Translations under genes and position numbers: made by a program
NCBI GenBank assembly: GCA_964410625.1
Contig: CAYPHY010000021.1
Span: forward strand, 1 to 64,000
DNA: 64,000 nt
Reading direction: 5' to 3'
DNA from: CAYPHY01 sp964410625
Lineage (GTDB): Bacteria; Chloroflexota; Anaerolineae; Promineifilales; Promineifilaceae
Notes under the pieces: model-generated
Told to the model about the DNA's origin: nothing
Seen by the model: the letters and a program-made list of their open reading frames with translations, nothing else
The model's database searches: none
Shown: piece by piece, positions 24,401-32,660 of the stretch
How the letters are laid out: each line of letters begins with the position of its first letter
Numbering within the stretch: the first letter of the stretch is position 1

Positions 24401-26096
24401 TCGCCGCTTCTTTCTCTTTATGCTCTTTCACCAACTCTCGTTTGAGAACCTTGCCAACGATGGTCTTTGGTAGTTCGCCACGAAATTCGATATAGCGCGG
24501 ATACTTGTACTTTGCCAGTTGATCCTTGCTCCACTCCATAATCTCTTGCTCGGTGACGGTGCTGCCCGGCTTAAGGACGACCCACGCCTTCACGGTTTCA
24601 CCACGGCGCGGGTCTGGCACACCGGCCACGCAGACTTCCTGGATGTCCGGGAATCGTGCCAATACTTCCTCGACCTCGCGCGGGTAAACATTGTAGCCGC
24701 CGCAGATGATCAGGTCTTTCTTGCGGTCTTCGATATAGAAGAAGCCCTCTTCATCCATGCGGGCGATGTCGCCGGTATAGAGCCAGCCGTCGCGCAAGGT
24801 GCCGTCGTCGGACATATTCCAATAACCCTGCATAATTGTCGGGCCTTTGATCGCCATCTCGCCGATTTCGCCTACCGGCATTTCCACATCGGGGTCAGTG
24901 GGATCCATCAGCTTCACCTCCACACCGGGAAGGGGCAGCCCGATGGAGCCAGGCGGGTTCTTGCTGTTGATCGGATTGGCGTGGGTGGCGACATGCCCTT
25001 CGGTCAGTCCATACCCCTCCACTAACTTTCCACCGGTCAACTGCTCGAAACGCTCCTTTGTTTCGCGCAAGAGGGGGGCCGAGCCGGAGATACAGGCGCG
25101 AATCGATTTCACATCATATTTTCCGGCCGCCACCTTGGGATTATTATTGATCGCCACATACATCGCCGGGACGCCGGGGAAGTAGGCGGGCTTGTATTTG
25201 TTGATACTGCCGAGGACATCATCCTGGTTGCGTGGATCGGCGACGATGATCAGCCGTCCGGCAATGCTGGCGGCAAAGAGCATCGCCGCGACCATGCCGT
25301 AGGAGTGGAAGAAGGGGATGGCGCCGAGGATGGTTTCACGGCCGTACTCCCAATCCGTCACCCATGCGCCGACCATGGCCACATTCGCTACCAGATTGCG
25401 GTGCAGGGCGATCGCCCCCTTGGAAAGGCCGGTTGTGCCGCCCGTATATTGCAGCAACGCGATGTCGTCCGGGGAGACATCTACATTGGGCTTTGGCTGG
25501 CGCGACCCCAGGGCGATGAAGTCCTGGAAGGCCATATCCCCCGCTTCGAGCGTTACGCGATCGCCGCTTTTCTTTTCGCGGGTCAGCCCATAGAGAAAGC
25601 GCAAATGGGGCGGCAGGTACTCTTTTACATTGGTCACGATGATCCGCTTGACCTGGGTGTGACCGCCACGCTGCACCTTTTTCAATAGATTGTAGTAGCG
25701 GCTCATCACAAATACTGTCTCCGCGCCGCAATCGGACAGTTGGTGTTCTAATTCGCGCTCGGTATAGAGTGGGTTGGTGGCAATGACGATGCCTCCCGCC
25801 TTGAGGATACCATAATAGGTCATCACCAGTTGCGGGGTATTGGCCATGTAAATGACGGCGCGATGCCCTTTTTGAAAGCCATTGGCGATCAGTCCGGCGG
25901 CTATCGCGTCGGCATAGCTGTTTAGTTCGCGGTAGGTGATGTTACGGCCGCGAAAAACCAGGGCGACATTATCCGGCTTCTTGCGGGCTGCTTCTTCCAA
26001 ATAGTGGTGGATGGTTTGTTTAGGAACCTCCAGAGTATGGGGGACGCCGGCATCATACTGCTTTAACCAGGGTTTGTCGGCATAGGTTACGCTCAT
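24393..26096 (-). CDS. fadD: Long-chain acyl-CoA synthetase (AMP-forming)
   Basis: 567 residues from ATG 26096 with AGGAGT upstream; the extension to 26147 lies in repeat DNA. All core motifs of acyl-adenylating enzymes are visible: phosphate loop YTGGTTGLSKGA, VEGYGLTEG, LYTGDIARMDEEGF and the hinge DRKKDLIICGGYNVYPREVE (split), with the catalytic Lys in KTIVGKVLKREL. It activates fatty acids to acyl-CoA. It is monocistronic here, with convergent NUDIX gene at its 3' end and a 400-base gap behind it. Chain-length preference is not predictable, but FadD-like length and motifs fit medium to long chains. Confidence 0.88.
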   Translation of the reverse strand: MSVTYADKPWLKQYDAGVPHTLEVPKQTIHHYLEEAARKKPDNVALVFRGRNITYRELNSYADAIAAGLIANGFQKGHRAVIYMANTPQLVMTYYGILKAGGIVIATNPLYTERELEHQLSDCGAETVFVMSRYYNLLKKVQRGGHTQVKRIIVTNVKEYLPPHLRFLYGLTREKKSGDRVTLEAGDMAFQDFIALGSRQPKPNVDVSPDDIALLQYTGGTTGLSKGAIALHRNLVANVAMVGAWVTDWEYGRETILGAIPFFHSYGMVAAMLFAASIAGRLIIVADPRNQDDVLGSINKYKPAYFPGVPAMYVAINNNPKVAAGKYDVKSIRACISGSAPLLRETKERFEQLTGGKLVEGYGLTEGHVATHANPINSKNPPGSIGLPLPGVEVKLMDPTDPDVEMPVGEIGEMAIKGPTIMQGYWNMSDDGTLRDGWLYTGDIARMDEEGFFYIEDRKKDLIICGGYNVYPREVEEVLARFPDIQEVCVAGVPDPRRGETVKAWVVLKPGSTVTEQEIMEWSKDQLAKYKYPRYIEFRGELPKTIVGKVLKRELVKEHKEKEAARG

Positions 26097-26147
26097 CGTT
26101 TTACTCCTGTGAAAATAGCAACGAATTACGCGAATTCCTGCTTTCAT

Positions 26148-26551
26148 TCATGGTGGTGGGCTGGTTGCCCAAGTGAACTCCCTTGAAAATCGTTACGCGG
26201 ATGACGCGGATTTTCATCCCTTTGTGATGTTCGTTCGCGCCATGCATAGCTCTTCAGATAATGTTGCTAATGTGGCGCGATTTGGCAAATCGGGTTACTA
26301 GATTTTCATTCATTGTGCTGAGTAACTACCCGTGAACAGTCCAATATGACTTGAACCAATGAGACTGTCTATCACTTTTTATAGGGTTGAACTCGGTAGC
26401 AAAAAATAATCAGGCTTTGCCCAGCTTACCTTATATTATACATGGTTGTATGGAATATCATAAATTGCAATCATCACTGTTTTATCGGCCGTTCGTCATG
26501 GATCACTCCCTCTTCAGGAGATAGCAATGAATTGGTGGCTGATCACCGACG
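26148..26551. other. 404-base intergenic region with degenerate 9-bp repeats and AT-rich stretch
   Basis: 26190-26216 has TTACGCGGA, TGACGCGGA of the family also seen at 7914 and 41496. Around 26276-26300 there is a partial GCGCGATTT/AAATCG motif. 26330-26480 is AT-rich, with a minus-strand TATAAT at 26435-26440 that could be a -10 for fadD. No gene was recognised. Confidence 0.5.
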
Positions 26552-29500
26552 CTAAGGCACAATCAACCCCTCAACAACCACCTTATCATCGATAAGCGTG
26601 CCATCCTCGGCCGACACCGGCAAACGGCGCAAGGTTGCCAGCAGATACCAACCGATATGAAGGCGATATGTGCCGGGCTGTAGATCCCCCTGTAGCTGTA
26701 CCACATAAGGGTCGCGAACGACCTCGCCCACCCGCCACTGGCTAGTCGGATAACTCCCCTGTACCGGCCAGCTATCCACCTGGCCGACGATTTGGTCCCG
26801 TTCGTCCAGCACCTGGACAAAGACGGTGTAATCTTCGCCCATATCGGCAAGTGATTGCCAGGTTAGCCCCAACGAGAGTTGGCCGCCGGGTTGCAGCGTT
26901 TCTTCCGGCAAATCTATGTCGAGTAGCGCGATCTTGTCATCAAAGTTCGTTGCGCCAGGGGCCAGGGGGACACCGCTGATCTCGATTTCGCCCAGCGTAC
27001 AGCCAGAAGGATGGGCAATCTTCGATTGCACGATGAAGGATGAAGGATGAAACCAGCCACATAGAGTCGTTCCATCGCCGTTGGTTGCTAGTAGATGATA
27101 ACGGCCGTTCTCCACCATCGTCTCTACCTGCTGCACATAGACCCTTCCCAATTGACAATTGACAACTGACAATTGACAACTAACCATTTCCCCCCCGCTC
27201 CTCTGCTCCTCCGCTCCCCCGCTTCCTATCGGCCGCAACTCAAACGCCAACGCCTCTCCATCTCCATAGCCATAATACGCCACCGCTAGCGGCGTACCGG
27301 GGCGCACCTGGGAGGGGAAGGCGGCCGTTTCCAACAAGAAAGAAGCGAATTGAGCGCGGTAGGGGCGGCCGTCAAGCGGGACGGTTGGTGGGGGCAAAGG
27401 GATGGTGGTGATAGCTTGCCAGTTGAGGTCGTCGGCCGCTGTATAGGGTGGGGCGGTGGCGACTTCTATAGCGTAGTGGCAAGCGGCAGGTGGCGGCTGG
27501 CAACTGGCGCGTGGATGGGGGAGTAGGTAGAAGTCGGGGACGATTTCGTGTCCTTTCCAGGCGTTGATGGGATAGTTATTGCTTACCGGATGTTGGCCTT
27601 CGGGGATGATCGGCCGTCCGGCGAAGTCCGGGCCAGACCAGCGCAAGTAGACGACCGGCGCGTCGGTTGGGTCGGCATCGGCTGCCTTGCGCCAGTAGAG
27701 GGTGACGGCCGTTGCCCCGGAATCAACGGCGGCCGTCGGCTCTACCGTGTAAACAAGCAATTCCAGGGGACCAACGCGCCTATCGGCGGCCGTCACACCG
27801 GGCGGCAGCGTTTCCAGCGGCCCGTTGCCAGCCTCTACCAACGGGCCGACCGAGCGCAAATGGTAGGTTCCTGCTAACCCTGGCAAAAAACGAGCGAGGT
27901 AAACCGTTTGCCCGGCGGCGACACGGCCGTCGAGTTCGGCGCGATAGGCCGCCTCGTCGGGCAAGACCATGATCTCCAGGTCAGGCCGCACCCCCTCGGC
28001 TTGCTGCAAATAATAAAGCGGGGCGATCTTTTCGCTGTCGGCAAGAACGGCCGCGTTGGCCGCCAATGGCATAGCCAACACCCCTTCCCCCCAGGTCAAC
28101 AGCCCATCTTCACCAGCATGGCTGGTGGCTGCCCAATGGTTGATCCCCAGCCAGATGGCGGGGATGGCAAAAATCAGGAGACTGAGAGACTGGGAGACTG
28201 AGAGATTGGAGATTGGGAGACTGGGAGACTGAGAGGCTGGGAGACTGGTTGCATTTAGTCTCTCAGTCTCCCAGTCTCCTAGTCTCCTATTAAAGAAGTA
28301 CAGCAATGCACCACCCCCCACTGCCAGACAGAGTGCAATGACCAGATGGGCGGGGATGAGAAAGACGGCGAGGTCGGGGACGTAGTAGTTGAGGGTGTAG
28401 AAAGTGAAGCCGAACCAGGTTAGAAGGAGGACGAGGGCAATGAGGCGTTGCCGCCAGAGGAGGAAGAGGAAGCCGAGCAGCGCGAGAAGCAGATAGAACC
28501 AGCCCCAGTTTTGCAGAAAGAGACGGCCGACTACCTCGTAGCGCGTCGAGTCGTTGAGCCAGGCGAACCACTGTAATGCACCCTGGAATCGGCCGCCCAC
28601 CACCCAATCCACAAAGCGGCCGAGTCCCATCGGTTCGTTGTTCACCGCCTGCCAGCGCAAGGGTAAATAGGCATAAAGCAACAACGGCAGGGCAAAGGCC
28701 ACCGCCAGTTGCAAGATGTTGAGCAGGAGACCACGAAGAGTCAAAGACACAAAGCTCGTCTTGGTCTCTTCGCGCCTTTGTGGTTTTAGCTGGCGGCCGA
28801 GGACAACCAGGATGGCAACGGCCGCGCCGGGCAAGAGAAACACGGACGTAAGATGGTTGGTTAAGGCCAGCCCACAAATAAACGCCAGCAGTAGCGACAA
28901 CCGTTTCTGGTGGACTGATCCGACCTCGACTCGCAGCAAAGCTACCATCAGAGTCAACGCCAGAGCGACAAGCAGGGCATGAAGGGTATAGACTTCCGCA
29001 ATAATTGCCTGACTCCAAAAAGTAGGGCTGAGGCCCAGAGCGACGGCCGCGATGAGGGCAGAGAGGGAGATTGGAGATTGGAGATTAGGAGACTGGGGGA
29101 TTGGGAGATTACGGGTTGGTCTGGGTAGGGCTTGTTGGCCGATGAGGCGGCCTAGTTGGTATATTAGGATAATGGTTATGAAGGCATAGACGGCCGAGGC
29201 GAAGTTCATCCGCCAGGCGACGGTATTGACCGGCAACAGCGTAAACAGCTTTCCTAATAGAAGGTAAAGTGGATAGCCAGTCGGGTGGGCAATGCCCAGT
29301 TGCGGGGCGACTACTTGAAACTCAAAGGTATCGGCCTGCCCCACTGCGTTCGACATCGTGAGCAAATAAACCGGCGCAAGCGCGACCAGGATTAGAACGA
29401 TACCAAATAAAGAGCGAATTCTCCTCTGCCCCTCCGCTCCCCTGCTCCTCTGCTCCTCCACCCACCACCCACCGACAAACAACGCGGCCGACAACCAGAG

Positions 29501-29863
29501 CGCAGCAAAGAACAGAAAACGGCCGCGCACCAGATCAACCGTCGGGCCGGGGAGATAGGCCAGATTTAACAGTAGTGGGGCCAGTGTAGCGGTCAGGCGT
29601 GGGCGATCGAGGGCACGGCGTAGGAGCAAGCTGGCGACGATGGCGATGAGCAGTGCCAGGGAGACGGCCGCCAATGGTTGGGCCAGCCAAAGCAGGCGGG
29701 GAAATTGCCACTCATAGAGCAAACGGCCGCTTGCCAGACCAAACACAACCAGCAGCAGGACGTTTAAGCTTGTCCATAGCCACGCGAAGGAAGGACGAAG
29801 CGCGGATTCTGTTTGCAAAGGCGTAGCGCCGGTGGTGCCGGTCGGCCGTTCATCGCTCATCAT
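26552..29863 (-). CDS. DUF2723-family (TMEM260-like) membrane glycosyltransferase-like protein
   Basis: About 1103 residues from ATG 29863 (TTG 29878 also in frame). The hallmark of the family is present near residue 190: ADTFEFQVVAPQLGIAHPTG then YPLYLLLGKLF. About 13 membrane segments cover residues 25-580, followed by a large non-membrane part with beta-sandwich-like domains; the end resembles the tail of the protein at 309-2309. Proteins of this family are predicted O-mannosyl or lipid-linked sugar transferases. Six short-period repeat arrays are translated in frame as Ser/Gln/Pro or Arg/Glu-rich loops between helices and domains, an unusual load for one gene. The length exceeds typical relatives partly for that reason. 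Confidence 0.78.
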   Translation of the reverse strand: MMSDERPTGTTGATPLQTESALRPSFAWLWTSLNVLLLVVFGLASGRLLYEWQFPRLLWLAQPLAAVSLALLIAIVASLLLRRALDRPRLTATLAPLLLNLAYLPGPTVDLVRGRFLFFAALWLSAALFVGGWWVEEQRSRGAEGQRRIRSLFGIVLILVALAPVYLLTMSNAVGQADTFEFQVVAPQLGIAHPTGYPLYLLLGKLFTLLPVNTVAWRMNFASAVYAFITIILIYQLGRLIGQQALPRPTRNLPIPQSPNLQSPISLSALIAAVALGLSPTFWSQAIIAEVYTLHALLVALALTLMVALLRVEVGSVHQKRLSLLLAFICGLALTNHLTSVFLLPGAAVAILVVLGRQLKPQRREETKTSFVSLTLRGLLLNILQLAVAFALPLLLYAYLPLRWQAVNNEPMGLGRFVDWVVGGRFQGALQWFAWLNDSTRYEVVGRLFLQNWGWFYLLLALLGFLFLLWRQRLIALVLLLTWFGFTFYTLNYYVPDLAVFLIPAHLVIALCLAVGGGALLYFFNRRLGDWETERLNATSLPASQSPSLPISNLSVSQSLSLLIFAIPAIWLGINHWAATSHAGEDGLLTWGEGVLAMPLAANAAVLADSEKIAPLYYLQQAEGVRPDLEIMVLPDEAAYRAELDGRVAAGQTVYLARFLPGLAGTYHLRSVGPLVEAGNGPLETLPPGVTAADRRVGPLELLVYTVEPTAAVDSGATAVTLYWRKAADADPTDAPVVYLRWSGPDFAGRPIIPEGQHPVSNNYPINAWKGHEIVPDFYLLPHPRASCQPPPAACHYAIEVATAPPYTAADDLNWQAITTIPLPPPTVPLDGRPYRAQFASFLLETAAFPSQVRPGTPLAVAYYGYGDGEALAFELRPIGSGGAEEQRSGGEMVSCQLSVVNCQLGRVYVQQVETMVENGRYHLLATNGDGTTLCGWFHPSSFIVQSKIAHPSGCTLGEIEISGVPLAPGATNFDDKIALLDIDLPEETLQPGGQLSLGLTWQSLADMGEDYTVFVQVLDERDQIVGQVDSWPVQGSYPTSQWRVGEVVRDPYVVQLQGDLQPGTYRLHIGWYLLATLRRLPVSAEDGTLIDDKVVVEGLIVP
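27013..27050. repeat. In-frame repeat, ATCTTCGATTGCACG and GATGAAG units
   Basis: GATGAAG, GATGAAG, GATGAAA units identical to the intergenic family at 20977 lie within the DUF2723 gene and are translated as HPSSFIVQSK. Confidence 0.55.
27140..27232. repeat. In-frame 7-bp array in the DUF2723 gene
   Basis: Plus-strand units CAATTGA, CAATTGA, CAACTGA, CAATTGA, CAACTAA are followed by GCTCCTC, TGCTCCTC, CGCTCCCC. The translated product is EEQRSGGEMVSCQLSVVNC. The first family matches 35836-35882 between fabF and phoU. Confidence 0.75.
28171..28290. repeat. Long in-frame inverted 8-bp array in the DUF2723 gene
   Basis: GAGACTGG, GAGACTGA, GAGATTGG, GAGATTGG, GAGACTGG, GAGACTGA, GAGGCTGG, GAGACTGG on the left, and AGTCTCTC, AGTCTCCC, AGTCTCCT, AGTCTCCT on the right. 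It is about 120 bases long, is a multiple of three in effect, and is translated as a Ser/Pro/Gln/Leu loop (SLPASQSPSLPISNLSVSQS) just before a membrane helix. Confidence 0.85.
28727..28795. repeat. In-frame inverted repeat in the DUF2723 gene
   Basis: ACCACGAAGAGTCAAAGACACAAAG is answered by CTTTGTGGT after CTCTTCGCG. It is translated as QRREETKTSFVSLTLRG between two membrane helices. The longest strings here are given only in part. Confidence 0.55.
29065..29118. repeat. In-frame 7/8-bp array in the DUF2723 gene
   Basis: GGAGATT, GGAGATT, AGGAGACT, GGGGGATT, GGGAGATT units are translated on the minus strand as LPIPQSPNLQSPISLS. Confidence 0.65.
29413..29462. repeat. In-frame C-rich array in the DUF2723 gene
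   Basis: CTCCTCTG, CCCCTCCG, CTCCCCTG, CTCCTCTG, CTCCTCCA units give the translated basic/acidic linker EEQRSRGAEGQRRI after a membrane helix. Confidence 0.6.
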
Positions 29864-29883
29864 GGATATTGTATTCAATTATG

Positions 29884-29945
29884 TAGCGCGGGTTGCCAAC
29901 CCGCAAACTTCCGGTTCCAGGTTGAAAACCCCAAACGGGGATATA
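29884..29945. repeat. Palindromic units upstream of the cystathionine gamma-synthase-like gene
   Basis: GCGGGTT/AACCCGC at 29888-29904, TTCCGGTTCCAGGTTGAAAA and ACCCCAAACGGGG follow each other. The set is close to that at 2332-2460. A TACAAT at 29986-29991 is a possible -10 for the gene at 30017. Confidence 0.5.
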
Positions 29946-30016
29946 GGGGGGATACATCTGTTTCCTGTCACCGGCCATGCTGTGCTACAATTCATCATCC
30001 CAATAGGATTATCCAT

Positions 30017-31315
30017 ATGAAAGAAGACAAAGAAACAGACCAATTATCCGATGTTCGTTTTGAAACATTGGCCGTTCATGCTGGGGTGGAGCCTGATCCG
30101 CTGACTGGCGCGGTGATGACGCCGATCTATCAGACTTCCACCTATGCCCAAACCGATGTCGCGATCCACAAAGGGTTTGAATATGCACGGACGGACAACC
30201 CGACGCGTTCGGCATTGCAAGCGGCACTGGCGGCGTTGGAAGGCGGCCGTCATGGGTTGGCCTTTGCCTCTGGCATGGCGGCGATTGACACGCTGTTGCG
30301 GCTGGTGAAACCCGGCGAGCGCGTCGTCTGCGGCAATGACCTCTATGGCGGGACTTTCCGCCTCTTCCACCAAATTCTCGCCACTTACGGCATTCAGTTC
30401 AGCTTTGTAGATACGACTGATCTCGATGCGGTACGGACGGCCGTCATGGAGAGCGAGGGAGAGACTGGGAGACTGAGAGACTTTGCATCCTCAGTCTCCC
30501 AGTCTCCCAGTCTCCCAGTCTCTCAGTCTCCAGCCTCCCAATCTCCAATCTCTAATTCTCCCGTCCGTCTAGTCTGGCTGGAGACGCCAACCAATCCCTT
30601 GCTGCGGCTGGCGGATATTGCGGCGATAGCGGAGATTGCCCATGAAGCGGGGGCGTGGTTGGGGGTGGACAATACGTTTGCTTCTCCGGCGTTGCAACGG
30701 CCGTTGGCCTTGGGCGCGGACTTTGTTGTACACAGCACCACCAAGTATCTCGGCGGACACTCTGATGTGGTGGGCGGGGCGATTGTGTTGAATGATACGG
30801 CCGTCTATGAACGGCTAAAGTATTTGCAAAATGCGATTGGAGCCGTGCCGGGACCGGTAGATTGCTTTTTGACGCTACGGGGGTTAAAGACGCTGGCCTT
30901 GCGGATGCGTACCCATTGCCACAATGCCACTCAGGTGGCGCACTTCTTAGTTGACCATCCCGCCGTGTCTGAGGTCTACTTCCCCGGTCTGGACAGCCAC
31001 CCGCAGTACGAACTGGCACGACGACAGATGGAAGGGCCAGGGGGAATGGTGTCGTTTTTGTTGCATGGCGGTGAAGCGGCCGCGCGGCTTCTGGCCCGCC
31101 ATACGAAGCTGTTTACGCTGGCGGAGTCGTTGGGAGGGGTGGAGTCGTTGATTGAACTTCCCGCGCCGATGACCCACGCCACCGTCCTCGGCCCGGAAGC
31201 GGCCGCTGCTGGCTTTGCCGTTGACCCCGGACTCGTACGTCTCTCCGTTGGTATTGAACATGCTGATGATTTGATCGCTGATTTGGCGCGGGCGTTGAAG
31301 CGGTTGGGAGAATGA
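30017..31315 (+). CDS. Cystathionine gamma-synthase/lyase-family PLP enzyme with an in-frame repeat insert
   Basis: 432 residues from ATG 30017; the longer frame from 29813 runs back through repeat DNA and the divergent gene. Family motifs: TLAVHAG, PIYQTSTY, YARTDNPTRSALQAALAALEG (split), FASGMAAI, NDLYGGTFRLF, LVWLETPTNPLL, GVDNTFASP, PLBP Lys243 in HSTTKYLGGHSD, and VRLSVGIEHADDLI. It acts in trans-sulfuration (cystathionine synthesis or cleavage, or a related gamma-elimination). Residues about 147-182 have no counterpart in the family: they are encoded by an 8-bp inverted array placed exactly before the conserved VRLVWLETPTNP strand. The enzyme probably tolerates it as a surface loop. Confidence 0.87.
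   Translation: MKEDKETDQLSDVRFETLAVHAGVEPDPLTGAVMTPIYQTSTYAQTDVAIHKGFEYARTDNPTRSALQAALAALEGGRHGLAFASGMAAIDTLLRLVKPGERVVCGNDLYGGTFRLFHQILATYGIQFSFVDTTDLDAVRTAVMESEGETGRLRDFASSVSQSPSLPVSQSPASQSPISNSPVRLVWLETPTNPLLRLADIAAIAEIAHEAGAWLGVDNTFASPALQRPLALGADFVVHSTTKYLGGHSDVVGGAIVLNDTAVYERLKYLQNAIGAVPGPVDCFLTLRGLKTLALRMRTHCHNATQVAHFLVDHPAVSEVYFPGLDSHPQYELARRQMEGPGGMVSFLLHGGEAAARLLARHTKLFTLAESLGGVESLIELPAPMTHATVLGPEAAAAGFAVDPGLVRLSVGIEHADDLIADLARALKRLGE
30457..30560. repeat. In-frame inverted 8-bp array inside the PLP enzyme gene
   Basis: GAGACTGG, GAGACTGA, GAGACTTT on the left and AGTCTCCC, AGTCTCCC, AGTCTCCC, AGTCTCTC, AGTCTCCA, then CCTCCCAA, TCTCCAAT on the right. It is translated without a stop as a Ser/Gln/Pro-rich loop (SVSQSPSLPVSQSPASQSP). 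Sequence and structure match intergenic arrays at 31312, 32583 and 35012. Confidence 0.9.
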
Positions 31316-31385
31316 GAGAGTAAGAGACTAGGAGACTGGGAGATTAGGACGCAAGAGTCTCTCGGTCTCTTAGTCTCCTCTTCAG
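31312..31385. repeat. Inverted 8-bp array, intergenic
   Basis: GAGAGTAA, GAGACTAG, GAGACTGG, GAGATTAG is answered by GAGTCTCTC, GGTCTCTT, AGTCTCCT. It starts at the stop codon of one gene and ends four bases before the next ATG. Confidence 0.85.
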
Positions 31386-31388
31386 AAG

Positions 31389-32537
31389 ATGGCTAGGGTT
31401 AAAGCGATTCTCCGCAATATATTTTATCTCTTCCGCGACGCGGCCGTTGCCTGGAGTACGGACCGCGCTTCTATTTATGCGGCCGGGCTTGCCTATTACA
31501 CCATCTTTTCCCTGGCCCCACTGCTCGTCTTTTCCGTCACCATTGCCGGTTTTGTGGTTAGCCGGGGGAATGTACAACTCGAAATTTTTATCGTCCTCAG
31601 CCGCGTGGCAGGGGAGGAAGTCGCCCGGCTGGTGGATAGTCTGATCGAAACGACGCTGGCAAGCCGCGCCTCCAGCCAGGTGGCAACGGGTGTCAGTTTT
31701 GTGGTCTTATTAGCCGGTGCTTCGGGGATATTTAACCAACTGAAGACGGCATTGAATAAGATTTGGGGCATCATCCCCATTCCTCCGCAGGGTTGGCGTG
31801 GCGTTCTGTTCAACATTCGCAACTATGCCTTTTCTTTCCTGCTGGTGTTTGGCATGGGGGTCTTGCTGCTGACGTTTGTGATCGTTGATACTTTTCTGTC
31901 CACGCTCAATGCCATCGTTGGTGACGTTTTCCCCAATCTGCCTTCTTTACCGCCGGTTACCAGTTTGATTGCCCCGCTATTTATGCTCCTCTTTTTTGCT
32001 GTCATTTTTAAGAGCTTGCCTGATGTGCAGGTCCGCTGGCGCACGGTCTGGTGGGGGGCATTGGTGACAACGATACTCTTTGCGCTGGGAGCATTGATTA
32101 TCGGCCGCGTCCTGGTGCTGACCTCAACCGGTTCCATCTACGGGGCGGCCAGCGCGTTGATCATCCTCCTGGTTTGGATCTACTTTTCGGCGCAGATTGT
32201 CATGTTTGGGGCCGAGTTCACCAAGGCATATGCGATCCGGTTTGGCGCCAGCATTCGGCCGCGCCGCAACGCCAGACTGCTCCATGAATACTACCGCGAG
32301 TTTTATGAAGAGCTGCGGGCGAACGTAGCCAGCGGGATGGTGAGCGAGGTAGTAGACAGCGTCGTCGCTGAGGGTGTTGGGGAGCAACCAACGGCCGCCC
32401 CCTCTACCACACAAACCGCCCCATCCAGCCATGTAACGCCGCGCCATCTTGCTGTTCGCCAAACGGCCGCTGCCTTGCTTGGTCTGGCGGCCGGGCTGTT
32501 TATCGGTTTCCTCAGCAGCCTCCGCCGCGGGCGTTGA
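31389..32537 (+). CDS. YihY/BrkB-family inner-membrane protein
   Basis: 382 residues. Six membrane segments between residues 30 and 275. The family signature is near the start: AAGLAYYTIFSLAPLLVFSV, followed later by WGIIPIPPQGWRG and the last helix pair SIYGAASALIILLVWIYFSA then QIVMFGAEFTKAYA. Proteins of this family are uncharacterised transporters or envelope proteins, no longer regarded as RNase BN. The last 80 residues are a cytoplasmic tail that ends with a short hydrophobic stretch and RRGR. The gene follows a hairpin array and has only a weak SD. Confidence 0.88.
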   Translation: MARVKAILRNIFYLFRDAAVAWSTDRASIYAAGLAYYTIFSLAPLLVFSVTIAGFVVSRGNVQLEIFIVLSRVAGEEVARLVDSLIETTLASRASSQVATGVSFVVLLAGASGIFNQLKTALNKIWGIIPIPPQGWRGVLFNIRNYAFSFLLVFGMGVLLLTFVIVDTFLSTLNAIVGDVFPNLPSLPPVTSLIAPLFMLLFFAVIFKSLPDVQVRWRTVWWGALVTTILFALGALIIGRVLVLTSTGSIYGAASALIILLVWIYFSAQIVMFGAEFTKAYAIRFGASIRPRRNARLLHEYYREFYEELRANVASGMVSEVVDSVVAEGVGEQPTAAPSTTQTAPSSHVTPRHLAVRQTAAALLGLAAGLFIGFLSSLRRGR

Positions 32538-32582
32538 CGATGTGGGCGAGCGTGATGGGCATGTGATAGAATCGAGCAATTA

Positions 32583-32655
32583 TCATGAGGAGACTGAGAG
32601 ATTAGGAGAGCAGGAGATTTTTTTCTGTTTAGTCTCCCAGTCTCCTAATCTCTAG
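32583..32655. repeat. Inverted 8-bp array upstream of plsX
   Basis: GGAGACTGA, GAGATTAG, GAGAGCAG, GAGATTTT on the left and AGTCTCCC, AGTCTCCT, AATCTCTA on the right. It ends six bases before the plsX ATG. Confidence 0.85.
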
Positions 32656-32660
32656 GTTAT

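Noticed and set aside
29813..30016. N-terminal extension of the PLP enzyme from 29813
   Set aside because: It overlaps the divergent gene start and palindromic DNA, and family homology begins just after ATG 30017.
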